Source: Stichopus chloronotus (taxonomy: Eukaryota > Echinodermata > Holothuroidea > Aspidochirotida > Stichopodidae). From it: 64,000 nucleotides of DNA. The translations under genes were made by a program, and so were the position numbers. The DNA lies in NCBI GenBank assembly GCA_021234535.1, contig CM037830.1, positions 1,896,170 to 1,960,169 of the forward strand, in the 5' to 3' direction. Positions 1-11,012 of this stretch are shown one piece after another (within the stretch, counting starts at the first letter, position 1; every line of letters begins with the position of its first letter). A model generated the notes under the pieces. That model did no database searches. It was not told the DNA's origin and saw only the letters and a program-made list of their open reading frames with translations.

Positions 1-426
1 ACTCCTTGTAGTCCAAACTGGGTTTGCAAGGAGATATTAATAGTACCATACCGGTAAGGGGTATTTTTGTGGCATACCCTGGACTAGGACTCGGATTTGC
101 TGGACTCGATAAATATTGTACATATATATATATATATAACATAAGAAAAATTAAACAAAATAAAGGTTTTTTCTCTCTACTGGGGCGCTCTCTAATAAAA
201 TTTGTCATTATTTTTGTACCACAAATCTGTTTAATAGATATGCTTTTACTCGATTTGGAGAAAGAAAGAAAGAGCAAACAGTTACGTGTAAGATTTATTT
301 ATTTTGCTTAGTTTTCACAGCACCCTCTTTTTATATATATAAGAAAGACATACTTCAAGTTCTTTACAGTGTTCTAACAATTTGCAAATGCAGTATGCTG
401 CTTGGATTGTTTCCAATGATTTACAG

Positions 427-594
427 ATCATCCTTGTGAGTTAGAATGCAAACAAGTCACCAACCCAAGAAGGCGTGTGTGTGGATCCGACGGAATCACC
501 TACCCTTCGTTCTGCCTTTTAAAAGCAGCTCGTTGTCGAAGGACGAACGTTAAATTCGTTAGCAGAGGTGCTTGTCCAGACACGACACCATCAG
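427..594 (+). CDS. Kazal-type protease inhibitor gene, internal exon (Kazal domain 1)
   Basis: The 168-bp exon lies between an acceptor (AG at 425-426) and a donor (CAG/GTTTGT, GT at 595-596). It is phase 1 at both ends, the classic symmetrical exon of shuffled extracellular domains. Read with tgt at 435-437 in frame it gives one complete Kazal domain with all six cysteines: C-ELE-C, then V-C-GSDGITY, PSF-C, AAR-C and GA-C. By the family rule (P1 is the second residue after Cys2) P1 would be Gln, which is unusual. Kazal domains are secreted, disulfide-bonded inhibitors of serine proteases. Upstream exons, including any signal peptide, lie outside the window. The next coding exon is 2685-2917, entered in the same phase. 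Confidence 0.85.
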
Positions 595-2684
595 GTTTGT
601 GTCTTCACAGCAGGTTTAAATAGGCTTATAATACCACTGCTATCGTTGTAACATATACGGTACATGAAAGTTTATGTTCATTCCCGTCTGTCACCTTGTT
701 TGATTGTGAAATGTAGACGGTTCTCAGATTTTGATTTATATTTTCCTCTGCTGTTTTCTTTAGATTATATATTGAAATGTTTATAGAAAACACTATGATA
801 ACTTTGGAAAAATAATATAGAAAACAATTCTCTGAAAAATGTTGGTCCAGTTCTCCCATACTTTCCGTGGGTTCCCCCCCCCCCCCCAAGTAAATCCCAT
901 AAAAAGCATGGTGCTAACAGTAAGACATGTCCTTACCCTTTCAGTTCGAATTGCCCGATACACAGAAAAAGACTGGCCGCCGATGGTGCACATGCGTGAA
1001 AAGAAAAAAAAAGTAGGCAATCCACGGGGTTGAAAATCTCAATTTATTGTTTTGCCTATAAAGTTTCCCCATGTACCCTGAGCTGTATATTTCATCAGTG
1101 ATTTAGATTGCTCGTTGTGGAAAGAAGTGCTGAATATTCAATTTACTAAATGATCTAATACACCGTGGCGTACATATGTGACTAGATATCGAGTCAAAAG
1201 TATTTCCAGAAAACGCGTGAGTGTCAGAGTATTTCTCATATCCGTGCGCCCCGTCACCGTGGATCCTTTGAGTGCCTTGAAAATCGCGTTATGGGTGGTT
1301 CAATATTTACTTCACAGTGCGTAATCATCTAGAGTTCTTGAACAATTATGAAGTAGATCTATATATGTATACGGTGTAAACATATACTGAGTGAAAGTGT
1401 TATCAACGTACGGGAGAGAACATTGCAATACCGTGTCACAATCATGGAAAGGCAAATATGTGAAAGTCATGTGGACACCATGTAGTAGTAGCACCTGACA
1501 CTATGTTATGCGTTACAGTAAAAATGACCTTTGACCTCGAACTATGACGTCATCAGTCGGGCGGACACTACATCTCATACCGTGGCACCCACCAACCAAG
1601 TTCATCCAACCTCTCGTCTAGGAGGAGATCGTGATAAATTTTTTAAAGCATTTTTGCCGATTTCACATTTAATAACATGACCTTTGACCTCGTGACGTCA
1701 TCAATATTTTAAAAACTTTCTCGTGTATGGTAGTTTAATAATTTAAGGATATTAGCACATAGACATAACATTCTCACATAGAGATAATGCTAAAAATGTA
1801 TTTTTAGTTTCCCAACCTGTGACCCATGACCTTTGACCTATGACGCTACCAGTCTGGCGAATACTACGCTACATACCTCTTCACCTACCCACTAAGTTTG
1901 AACTTTATCCAACTCAGGGTGTAGTAGGAGATGGTGACACTTTTTTTAAAGCATTTTTGCTGATTTGGCATTTTATCTCGTGACCTTTGACCTCGTGACG
2001 TCATCAGTATGTATTGAAAAATTCTTGTATTGTCTGCTATCCATATTTTGTAGTTTTATCATCCTATGATATTTGCGCATAGAGGTATTGCTAAAAATGT
2101 GTTATTGGTCTTCGTGACCTGTGACCTTTGACTTATGACGTCATCATTCTGCCGGACACTATATCTTATACCCTGGCACCTACCCACCAAGTTTGAGGTT
2201 CATCCGACTTATCGTCTAGGAGTTTAGTTCACTAATAACCAATATTTTTACCTCACTCTAAAACACGTGACGTCACTGTAAGGCACTTGATAATTTTAGA
2301 CTCATTTATAGGCAAGTTTCCAAACAGAAAACCAGCTGAGGATAAATATTTTGAGCATCATATACTAAATGTTTTGGAAATGTTAAGAAATGCATGACAA
2401 CTATTAAATGTACAACAAAAAATTAACGGTTTAGTACTATTAATTAACCGTTACTCTAAGTTACTTTGGTGTAATTTTTCTTACTGTGTGAGCTATGGCG
2501 TCACCCAGATTTTGTAATCTTTTTAGAATAAATATCTAACAAATTGTGGAATATATATATATATGCACTAAGATTAACCCTCGATTAAATTGTTTCAACT
2601 GGAATCAATACAATTATAGCCAGTAAATGATCAATAGGTCCTACTTTAAAGAGTTTTATACACATACAACATTCGTTTCCACAG
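595..2684 (+). other. Intron of the Kazal gene with tandem repeat
   Basis: This phase 1 intron of 2,090 bp starts GTTTGT and ends TTTCCACAG. It holds a 14-base C run at 874-887, the DR1/CRE tandem repeat at 1525-2285 and an AT run near 2551-2564. No further coding exon was found in it. Confidence 0.75.
1525..2285 (+). repeat. Tandem repeat of about 300 bp carrying DR1 and CRE motifs
   Basis: About two and a half diverged copies of a roughly 300-bp unit are seen; matching points fall at 1525, 1827 and 2122. Each unit contains TGACCTTTGACCT (1525, 1678, 1827, 1981; one-base variant at 2122). TGACGTCA follows each within a few bases (1545, 1693, 1996, 2136, an altered copy at 1841) and occurs again at 2278. 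Other shared words are GGACACTA, CACCTACCCACCAAGTTTGA and TTTAAAGCATTTTTGC. The first motif is the reverse complement of AGGTCAAAGGTCA, the DR1 nuclear-receptor consensus; the second is the full CRE palindrome. Whether either is bound is not known. Confidence 0.8.
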
Positions 2685-2917
2685 AAACGACCATATGGAC
2701 TTCCACTTCAAGTACTACAACCAGTCATCCTGCGGTGCCATCACGTTTCGTTGAAAAGTGTCCAGATGTTTGTCCACTGGCAAGACAACCAGTCTGTGGT
2801 ACAGACGGAACAACTTACCAATCACCATGTATATTGCAGTTGGTAGCGTGTATAAGAAAGGACCACACTCTCGTGGTTGTCAGCCTTGGACCATGCCCGC
2901 TGCCTTCTTCCACTTAA
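2685..2917 (+). CDS. Kazal-type protease inhibitor gene, last coding exon (Kazal domain 2, stop)
   Basis: The acceptor is TTTCCACAG (AG at 2683-2684) and the exon is entered in phase 1, matching the donor phase of 427-594. It first encodes a Thr/Ser-rich linker (WTSTSSTTTSHP), probably O-glycosylated. A second Kazal domain follows: C-PDV-C-PLARQPV-C-GTDGTTY-QSP-C, then LVA-C and GP-C, with all six cysteines. It ends PLPSST and stops with TAA at 2915-2917. The predicted P1 residue is Leu, suggesting a chymotrypsin- or elastase-like target (inference from the family rule). No donor is seen between the last cysteine and the stop, so this is treated as the terminal coding exon. A decayed copy of it follows at about 2970-3195. 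Confidence 0.85.
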
Positions 2918-2969
2918 GATGTTGTTTCTCCCAAGAATCCATTAACTACCGTCAAGATTAAACACTTGT

Positions 2970-3195
2970 CTACTATTGTTCAAGATTCCAGTACGCCCTC
3001 ACTTTGAGCTACTGGTCATCCTGTTGCAATTCAGCACATTACTTCAGAATGTCCAGCTGACTGTCCACTGATAAGGCAATCAGTTTGGGCCACGGACAGA
3101 GTAACCTACTCGTCACCATTTTTGTTGAAACTGGTAGCGTGTGGAATAATCCTATTCTAATGGTTGCGAGCCTTAAACCATGTCCGCTGTTTGAC
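2970..3195 (+). pseudogene. Decayed tandem copy of the Kazal exon
   Basis: This stretch aligns with 2685-2900, from the Ser/Thr linker (GTCATCCTG shared) through the Kazal core (TGTCCACTG, GGTAGCGTGTG, CCATGTCCGCTG). Translation keeps ECPADCPLIRQ, but Cys3 is Trp (SVWATD) and Cys4 is Phe (SSPFLL). The GTDG motif reads ATDR. A 4-bp shortening after VAC shifts the frame and an in-frame TAA follows. It therefore cannot make a Kazal fold and is a dead third domain, presumably from local exon duplication at a spacing of about 300 bp. Confidence 0.75.
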
Positions 3196-3401
3196 CAATG
3201 TGCCGTATGTGAATCTCTGTACTCTGTTCCCATTCTTGTATCATAAATACCATAATTCTTTCATTTCTTTCATCATTTGGAAGCTGTCATTATCTCTTTA
3301 AAAGCAGTTGTAGTTGCAAAGTAATGTTCTTTGGTGTATAATTTGAGTCACAAATGTAATCTAAAGACACTAACTTTTTTCTTCTTTTCTTCTTTTCACA
3401 G

Positions 3402-3443
3402 GAGAGATTGAATTACTATTAATTAAAGGAAGCAAACAATAAT
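3402..3443 (+). other. Possible orphan terminal exon of the Kazal gene
   Basis: A strong acceptor (long CTTTTTTCTTCTTTTC tract, CACAG ending at 3401) precedes a stretch that, entered in phase 1 like the Kazal exons, reads (G)GA GAG ATT GAA and so on to TAA at 3441-3443, about a dozen codons. No donor in phase 1 is seen in 2685-2917, so it is unclear what would splice to it. It may have been the terminal exon used by the now dead third Kazal exon, or a non-coding 3' exon. Very tentative. Confidence 0.15.
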
Positions 3444-6329
3444 CAAACACTGATTTTCTTACCAATTACAAGGTTTCGTATAAGTTATGTTGAACATGAT
3501 GAATTGATCTCATTAAAATAGTCATCAAAGTTGAGCAAATCTTCTTTCCCTTTCCATGTCGTATTTTTGCATAGGGGTATAACGACTAAAGTCCAATGCC
3601 ATGATACGACGTACAGCTCGGGAGAACATTCCTAATCGACCCTGCTGTTGCTTGCAACATGCTTGGGATATAATCAACGTGAAGTAGTAGCAATGTCCTT
3701 ATGTGATCTATTGGCAACAATATGTGCTATGCAATTGTTTAATCCAAGTGTGGTATGAAAAACCACATTTGTAGTGGCTGCAATTCAGCATGAGATATTC
3801 ATGTTGGACTTAACTCATTCACACATGATTAGATAGTCAACTGGAGGAAACAGAGAAGTTGTTTCAAACAAAATCAAAATTAACATTGGTAACTGAGATG
3901 CTAATATCTAAGCAATCGGTATTTTTCACAAAGTTAAATCTGTTATTGTGTTAGTGTGTTGTAATCACTAGGCCTATGTCAAAACTCAAGACTTTGTAAT
4001 TAGGAATGACAAAATTATGAAAAGTAGTTGATAAACTATGTTACAATCTGTGTTACAATGTAACAATGGATATCTGATCCTAAAAATAATAATGAAATTT
4101 ACCAGCTGGTATCATCGGCTGTTGTTAGGACATTGAAACTATGAAGAACGCGATCAACTTCTCCCTTATTCATCCTGACTATTGCTTTTCATTTGAATAC
4201 CACGAAAGGCAACCTGGAGTGAGACGACCCCAATGCGTTACTCCTTGTCTTGTGGTTGTATTCTGTGCTAAACAGCACGAACTGTAACCCCTACAATATC
4301 GTCTCCATTTTGGGGGATCCAAATCACAGTTACCTCCAGATCAGTCCAACTATGGAACTCCATGCATGGTCTCACGACTATCATGTAGCTATAACTGAAA
4401 AGTCCCATGGTCTTACTTGGAACCGACACTGAAACTGTTAGGGAGGCAAGTGATGTACCAAATAACCGTCGTTAAAGAGACCAAGAATCAAGTCTTAAGA
4501 TTTCTCTAAAAGTTTTCTTCTTGATATCAAATGACCCGAGTACCAATGGAAGTCAGTTCCTCATAAAGAGTTATCTGAATGCTACATTAGAAGCTTAATA
4601 TCATCCACATTTCGAGCACAGTTTGTTTTTAATCAATACTTTCAGTTGACTCCAGATGATATTGTTTCTCTCATAACTTTGCTTCTCTCATGAACCTCGC
4701 TTCTCTTCTGACCACAAATAACCCTGGTTGCTAACCAAACGCTCTGATGATCTCCTGGAATCTTTCACATGAGTTTTTATAGATGCACACTCAGACACCA
4801 GCAATAGCATATACATCTTCGCCTTCAGCTATAAAAATAATGGAGACGAATCAACCACATGTGATTTTATACCTTATGAGAACAACAATCAAGACAATCA
4901 GATTTAACTCCAAGCAAGAATATACTCTTCGGTGATCAGTAAACTCAGACTACAATATCTTGTGAAAATTATGTTTCATTAAAGTAGGAATGCACTGCAG
5001 TGAAAGAGAGCGACACCTGCCCGTCACGCAAGCAATAATGTAAGTACGCTAAGGTTTTGATTGGATGAAAAATATATTCCAGCCTCACACGTTGGCCGTC
5101 GCAGGCCTCTAAACCGAATCATAGCAATCATTCAGTTCTGTAACAACATAAGAATAAACGACAAGCATTTCATACGTAACTATGTACGAAACATGTCAAC
5201 GTACACAACTGAATTAATGTATGGTATGCAGACATTTAACCAGTTTAAACAAGAGACTATCATCATGGATAATCTAGATGCAAATAATTATGCACACATC
5301 ATACATGTATGATGTTAAGAGGTGGAATTGATGAATTTCACCTTGATTTTGACCTAGAAACCGATAAGCATTAACATAATCCATTCGAACAAAAACTAAT
5401 CTGATATCGACCCTTTCATCTCAGTATTCGTACATTAATGCGTAAGTATGCATGCACTCAAATGCAATAGTCGTTGCATTTAAGTTTTTCAAAACAAATC
5501 AGTAAATTGCACAAAGAAACAAAAAGCATTCTCCAAATTAAAAGATATTAATTTACACAAACATGTTTAAAACGTTAAACATGTTTTGTAATTGATCATA
5601 ACCTTGAAACAAACATACATCGCAGGTAAGCAGGTCAACAGAATCCTTTGGCCTAGGTAAAATGGACATAATCATAAACAAACATTAGTCAAACCGATAA
5701 CGAGCAATGCTCATAAGCTACACTGAGATTTATCCTAATCTGTCATGGAAACTATACCGTCAGTGCCATTTACAAACTTAGATAGGTACGGTATTAACAT
5801 CACAAAAATACACATCCCTGTAGTACATATGAATATTTATGAGTCATCACGTGGCCAAGACACGTATCATGGCTGCAATACGTTGCAATACATTCATCCG
5901 TTCAATACAACAAGATTTCTCCCCAACTTACACAAATTCCTGGACACTCTTATCCTATAACAAATCTTATGTAACTATCGTGAAACAAATAATGCATGTG
6001 ACATCTGAGATACCTGCCACTTACTTTGACATGACCTTAAAAAGGACCATCATTTCAAACAACGGGAGTAAACGTGACAACAATTTATCGCCAATGCACA
6101 CCCCAAGTGAACAAAACTGGTTCATTACAACGATAGGCTACACACAGAGCACACAAGACACAGCAGCACGCACACAGAGCTAAAACGTCATAACTATGCA
6201 CAGGCCATGGCTCAAAAATTCCCCCCCCCCCCCCACAAAAAAAAAAAATGTGAAACGAGAGGGCAATCCACAGAGTTGCATATCTCATCGCCAACATGCA
6301 CATTGATTTCAATACAGTGTCTGCACATA
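3444..6329. other. No gene recognised
   Basis: AT-rich sequence without a convincing coding region. Short open frames here (for example 5061-5312 and 5839-6183) have no recognisable domain and no splice support. One TAGGCCTA palindrome lies at 3969-3976. A C14 run followed by an A run lies at 6221-6248. Confidence 0.5.
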
Positions 6330-6900
6330 AGAATTTGTAATAGTTTATTGCTAAGTACTTACAAAACTTTCAGTTAATTGGTTTAATAGTTCTCAAGATA
6401 TGCTAGAAATACAAATTTTGGGGCAAAATTGGCTTTTTTTTCTGAAAAATCAGCAAATTTCACTCTCTTTACTACAAAAGTGATATACCTTGAATATTTC
6501 ATTCTCACCTAAGTTTTTGCAAACTTTTGCATTAAATGCTCAAATATTTCTCAAGATATGCTGGAAATAGCAATTTGGCGGCAAAATTGGCTTCCCCCCC
6601 CCCAAAAAAACCAGCAAATTTGATTCGATTTACCATTACAGCAATATTATGTTGAACAATGTGTTCTCAGGTAAGAACTTACAAAACTGTAAATTAATTT
6701 ATCTAATAGTTCTCAAGATATGGTGGAAATACAAATTTTGGGGCAAAATTGACTTTTTTCTCAAAAATCAGCAAATTGGACTTAATTTACCATACAACTA
6801 ATACATCTGGCACATATTGGCATCATGCACAATCTTACCAAGTTTCAACTCAATCGCTCATATGCTTTTCAAACTATTCTGGAAAAAGCACAATTTGGAC
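6330..6900 (+). repeat. Tandem array with a unit of about 160 bp
   Basis: About three and a half diverged copies are seen. Each contains TTCTCAAGATATG (near 6392, 6550, 6712), GGAAATA(C/G)CAATTT, GGCAAAATTG(G/A)CTT, a homopolymer (T run or C run), and CAGCAAATTTGA-like words. A fourth, poorer copy ends with CTGGAAAAAGCACAATTTGG near 6878. One copy has the T run replaced by C10 at 6594-6603. No coding potential. The (CA)n microsatellite follows directly. Confidence 0.75.
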
Positions 6901-6907
6901 AGGTCCG

Positions 6908-6995
6908 GACGCACACACACACACACGCACCCTCACACACTCACGCACACACGCACACACACACACACACGAACACGCATACACACATTGGCACG
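6908..6995 (+). repeat. (CA)n microsatellite, interrupted
   Basis: Runs of CACACACA interrupted by ACGCAC, CCTC and GAACACGC. Long open frames across this stretch are artefacts of the His/Thr-rich translation of the repeat. Confidence 0.9.
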
Positions 6996-7985
6996 GACAC
7001 GTTTTTATTTACACCACCCAACAGGACCCTCTTCTACCCATGATCACTCTACCATGGTGTACCCCTGGGGTGTCGCTACTCATCCACTCCACGCGTTTCC
7101 ATGGCAACCAATCTCCCATGGGTGCACAGTATAATATATAGCTCCACTAGCCAAGTGACTACAATATCTCATCTAGCCCCTATAGGGCGATGAGATAATA
7201 ATTTAAAATTTCACTGAGCCTATTTACACATGTTCAAAAAATATTCTGTTAACTTATGCTCAACATTTCCAGGTTAGCGTTGAAACAAATCGAATCACAG
7301 CATGAAATCCGACTCCATGTTCATCGAACGTATATAATAAGAACGTGTAACAGTCATAATCATGGACCAGTCTATCACAGATGAATATATTACGACTGTA
7401 GGCCAAAATTCAGTGCAGTGTTTCTTCCTACATATTCATTCAGGCAATTTTCTCCAAATCTCCTCGATTAAACTGTGTTTAGAAATAAGATCCTGACATC
7501 CTCATGAACGATGCAAACTGTCCACAACAAATAGGTCAATGATTAATGTATTTCTTAGTCATTTAATTTGTCAACAATGCTCTTTTAGTATTGTCTATAT
7601 TTTGTCAGTGACAAAATAACAAAAGGTTATTGTTTCTTATGTACTCTTAGTGATTATTCTTTCCAACCAGAAGTTTCGAAATGAAGAAAACACGCACTTG
7701 CAGACGGAAGTAATTTAAGAAGCCGTGTCGAATTCTTCTTACGATGATAAAGCAACTCAAGGAATGGTGTACGGACAGCAACACATGTACATGTGAAAGT
7801 TTAACCACGGCAGGATACCCACGGACAGTTATAACTCGTAGGAACGAAAAGTTTTACCAACGGTAATTTAAAAGATCTTAATTAGCCTACTGCACTCCTT
7901 ATCGTGCAAAGTTGACAGCCTAACCTCCACTGTTTGTGCAGTACACAGCTCTTGTGAGCCAAACGGACGACATAGATCCTTTGTC

Positions 7986-8014
7986 CAGGGAGGTGTTCTA
8001 ATAACACCTCCCTG
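7986..8014. repeat. Perfect 12-bp hairpin
   Basis: CAGGGAGGTGTT (7986-7997) and AACACCTCCCTG (8003-8014) are exact reverse complements with a 5-base spacer CTAAT. The hairpin lies just before the first recognisable part of the decayed LINE. It could be part of an element end or an independent short inverted repeat. Confidence 0.85.
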
Positions 8015-8149
8015 CTTTGTCCAGGTGCTGCGGTTCCTATGCTAATCCTACATGAGGGACTTCCACACGTTTTTTGATGTTACATTTCTACTACTGTCTC
8101 TCTGTTATAATGCTATCTTCTCCAGGGAGATGGAAATCAACTTTGTCAT

Positions 8150-11012
8150 TGTCATCAGTCCACGCAATGTTGAATGATTTGCTATTTCAACTCCCAACAA
8201 CTTGTTGATTGTTCCACTAGAGTGGCAGAAAGTTCCAGTACATTAATGTGTATACCACGAACGAAGAACTGGCTGAAAATCTTCCTCTTTTCCAAATTAG
8301 ACTTAGTGACCATTTTCCGATATATTTTGTTGTTAAGAGTAAAAGTTAGAATAAATAAAGAGTTAATAAAATACGAATTACACCACTATGGAGGTGTAAA
8401 AATCATCGCAAAGAAGCATTTAGCCCAGATTTTCTAGTCTGTTTGGGGATAAAGTGATTCAAAGTAGAGACACAAATGAATCATTGAATGCATGGCAAAA
8501 CACAATTTTGGTAACGGTCAACAGACATGTACCTAAAAGAAGAAAGAGAGTGAAAAAGATCCCCACCTGTATTGGTTAATGACGAAATTAAATCGGTGAT
8601 TAAAAACGGAGAGTGCGCAATAATCACAAAACCACACGCTTATCGATTCTGAAAGAAACAAAGTAACTTGCCTTATACGTTGAGCAAAGAGAAAATACTT
8701 TAACTAGGCTATTGCTAACAATCGCAAGAGTTCTGCTGATAATGGAAAGTTCTAACAAAAGTTCAATTCAGCTACAAAGGAAATTCGAGTGGATTAGGGC
8801 CAATGAAATTGAAAAGACATTGCCAATGCAAGAAACATTGCTGAAGCCTTTAAGTTGTTGTTGTTGTTTTGTTTTTTTTTTTGTCTGTTTCTAGAATATA
8901 CAACAACTGTCAAGTTTAGTTCTAATAGAGGTATTTAATACGACTTGCAAACTTTTCTTGGCACGAAACTACCGATTAATGCTTATTTAACATTAACGAT
9001 GTAACGATGACATTACGTACGAAGGCGACGGGTCGTGATGAAATTGGTTCCTGTATCTTAAGAGTAACACTCCATGATTGTGAAAAGGCTCGCTCATGTC
9101 ATGAATTTAAGCATGAGAAATAATGTGTCAATCTAGATGGAAAGTAGCAAATATGGATACTTATTTTTTAATTTTTTGTTTCCAGTACGTAGCACCAAAA
9201 CTACTAGACAAGACATAATGTCTATGCGAATGCTTAGAGACTTTGAGAAGCTGTCGAAAGCAGCTCAATCCGACTTTCGGGCAAGAATTCACTCACACGA
9301 AACTGCCCCATTTAAAGTTACGGACAGTTGAATGGAAGTAAAATGGATGAAGGGAACTTGGTCAACTGAATATCGATATCAACAAGTCATTTGACCTCGT
9401 CGTAGTATTTATTTACGAAATAGTCAGATGTTCCCGCTTTCGAGATCATCGTTAGGTTTGAATCTTACCTCAACAGACGGCAACAATGCGTATTTGTTAA
9501 TGAATTATGTTCATATCTTAAACCAGTGATTACTGGTGTACCTCAAGGTTTCATTCTTTGTCCTCTGTTTGTTTCTTATATGCATATTCATGATCTTGAC
9601 TATTATCCTATTGCTGTGCTGACATGTATTCCGATAACACGACTTTTTACGTATGGTTTCAACCTTTGATGTAATCTCTCGTATTTACACTGAAAGGGAA
9701 ATACGGCGTTTGTTTTAGAGAAAGCATCCATATTTTTGAAACCAATGTTTGTGGAAGTAGAATGATAGCTTAATTCAAAATAATGAAGGACAGTAGTCTT
9801 CTTTTCAAGAAATAAGCTCCTCACAGATGGAAATTCAGTTATTTCTTACGCAACACTAATTTGTTCACCCAAACTTTTCAAAATTTAAATGATGCATCTG
9901 CCGTTACTCATAACATGCATAATGTTTTGAGGAGATGAAGCTTTGGTAGATGTTTATTGATGAGACTGAATGGTTTAACAATGATTAAAACTATTTTGTT
10001 TGTACGTCACGTTGGTGTATTCTAAACGCCCTATTTCCCTTTAACATCGATTCGAATAATGAACGGTAAGTAATTTGAGAAATGAAAAAATGGCGGTAAA
10101 CTATGAAAAGAAATGTGCAAGACATACTGAAAATAATTGTGTTAAATGTGTGTATGAATGGAAGGATATTTGAAAATTCTCAAATGGAAAAACTACTAAT
10201 GGTAATAGTTGACTTGAAGCTAATTTGTCCTTATGGAGCTGACTATATCTGCAACAACGTTACATCAATAATAGCTATGTAGATAGCTATGAACAGCTAT
10301 CAAACATTATATTGATATTCCTACGAGGCATTTTATATTTCAGTGATTATATACTGCCAATATTTGAATACTGTAGCCTGGTATGGTCCATATGACTGGA
10401 GAGAACATTGACAAATAGTAAAATTAGAGGCAACATAAAACAGAAGTTCCTCTGGTTTATTAAATACATTGGGATGGAAAACATACGGCCTCACCGCGAA
10501 CTATATGAAAGAAATGTTCGTGTACACTGATGGCACAGCCATTACTTATAAGGACCTCATCGACGGGGTGCCCTCCGTATGTTCAGGGGTAAAACTGGAA
10601 TACGTAAGAAAAGATTTTTGTACACGAGGAACAAACAACGAAACGATCTACCGCCACCACTTAGAAACTCAACTTTTGTGACGTCTTTTTGTAAATCTGC
10701 TGAATGTTTGTTTGTCATTTGTACTCATTATTGCTCCTCTGTATTTTTAACATTTTTGCCATTTTCAGTCTACGTTTTCTTCCTTTTAACTTTGTTTACC
10801 CTTTTAAATTCTCTTGCAAAGTATTCACCTCGCCACTTTTTCACCTAGTGTTTCCTTGCCAGTTGTTTTGATTTGGGGGAATATTATTAAATTTGAATCT
10901 ATTTTTATATTTCATTCCTCTGATTGTTTTTACATTATTTTGTTGTTTTCCACGAGGGTCTGCTAACCGAGTCATCCTCGATTAAACAAAGCTTAAATAA
11001 ATAAAAAATAAG
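8150..11012 (+). mobile_element. Decayed non-LTR retrotransposon (LINE), endonuclease and RT remnants
   Basis: Fragments of one LINE lie in order on the + strand. At 8168-8340 is the C-terminal end of an AP-type endonuclease: QQLVDCSTRVAESSSTL in one frame, then INVYTTNEELAEN and SDHFPIYFVVKSK in another. At about 9360-9600 is the reverse transcriptase core: SFDLV, FESYLNRRQQC and VITGVPQGFILCPL (the GVPQG box). At 9627-9638 is the catalytic box, read in another frame as Y-S-D-N-TTFYV where Y-A-D-D is expected. After a MITE insertion (9695-10040), YILPIFEYCSLVWS and a C-terminal region follow at about 10345-10680. The 3' tail near 10993-11012 is rich in AAATAAATAAAAAATAAG. Frameshifts and stops make it inactive. 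The clade is probably CR1/L2- or Jockey-like but is not resolved. Confidence 0.75.
9695..10040 (-). mobile_element. MITE, TTAA type, copy 1 (inside the LINE)
   Basis: The 346-bp element has inverted ends AGGGAAATACGGCGTTT on the left and AAACGCCCTATTTCCCT on the right. TTAA follows at 10041-10044; the left target site has decayed to CTGA. Over its length it matches the reverse complement of 31448-31791. It interrupts the LINE between the RT catalytic box and the RT C-terminal region. Confidence 0.8.

Noticed and set aside
6749..7141. Three overlapping open frames rich in His and Thr
   Set aside because: Translation of the (CA)n microsatellite.
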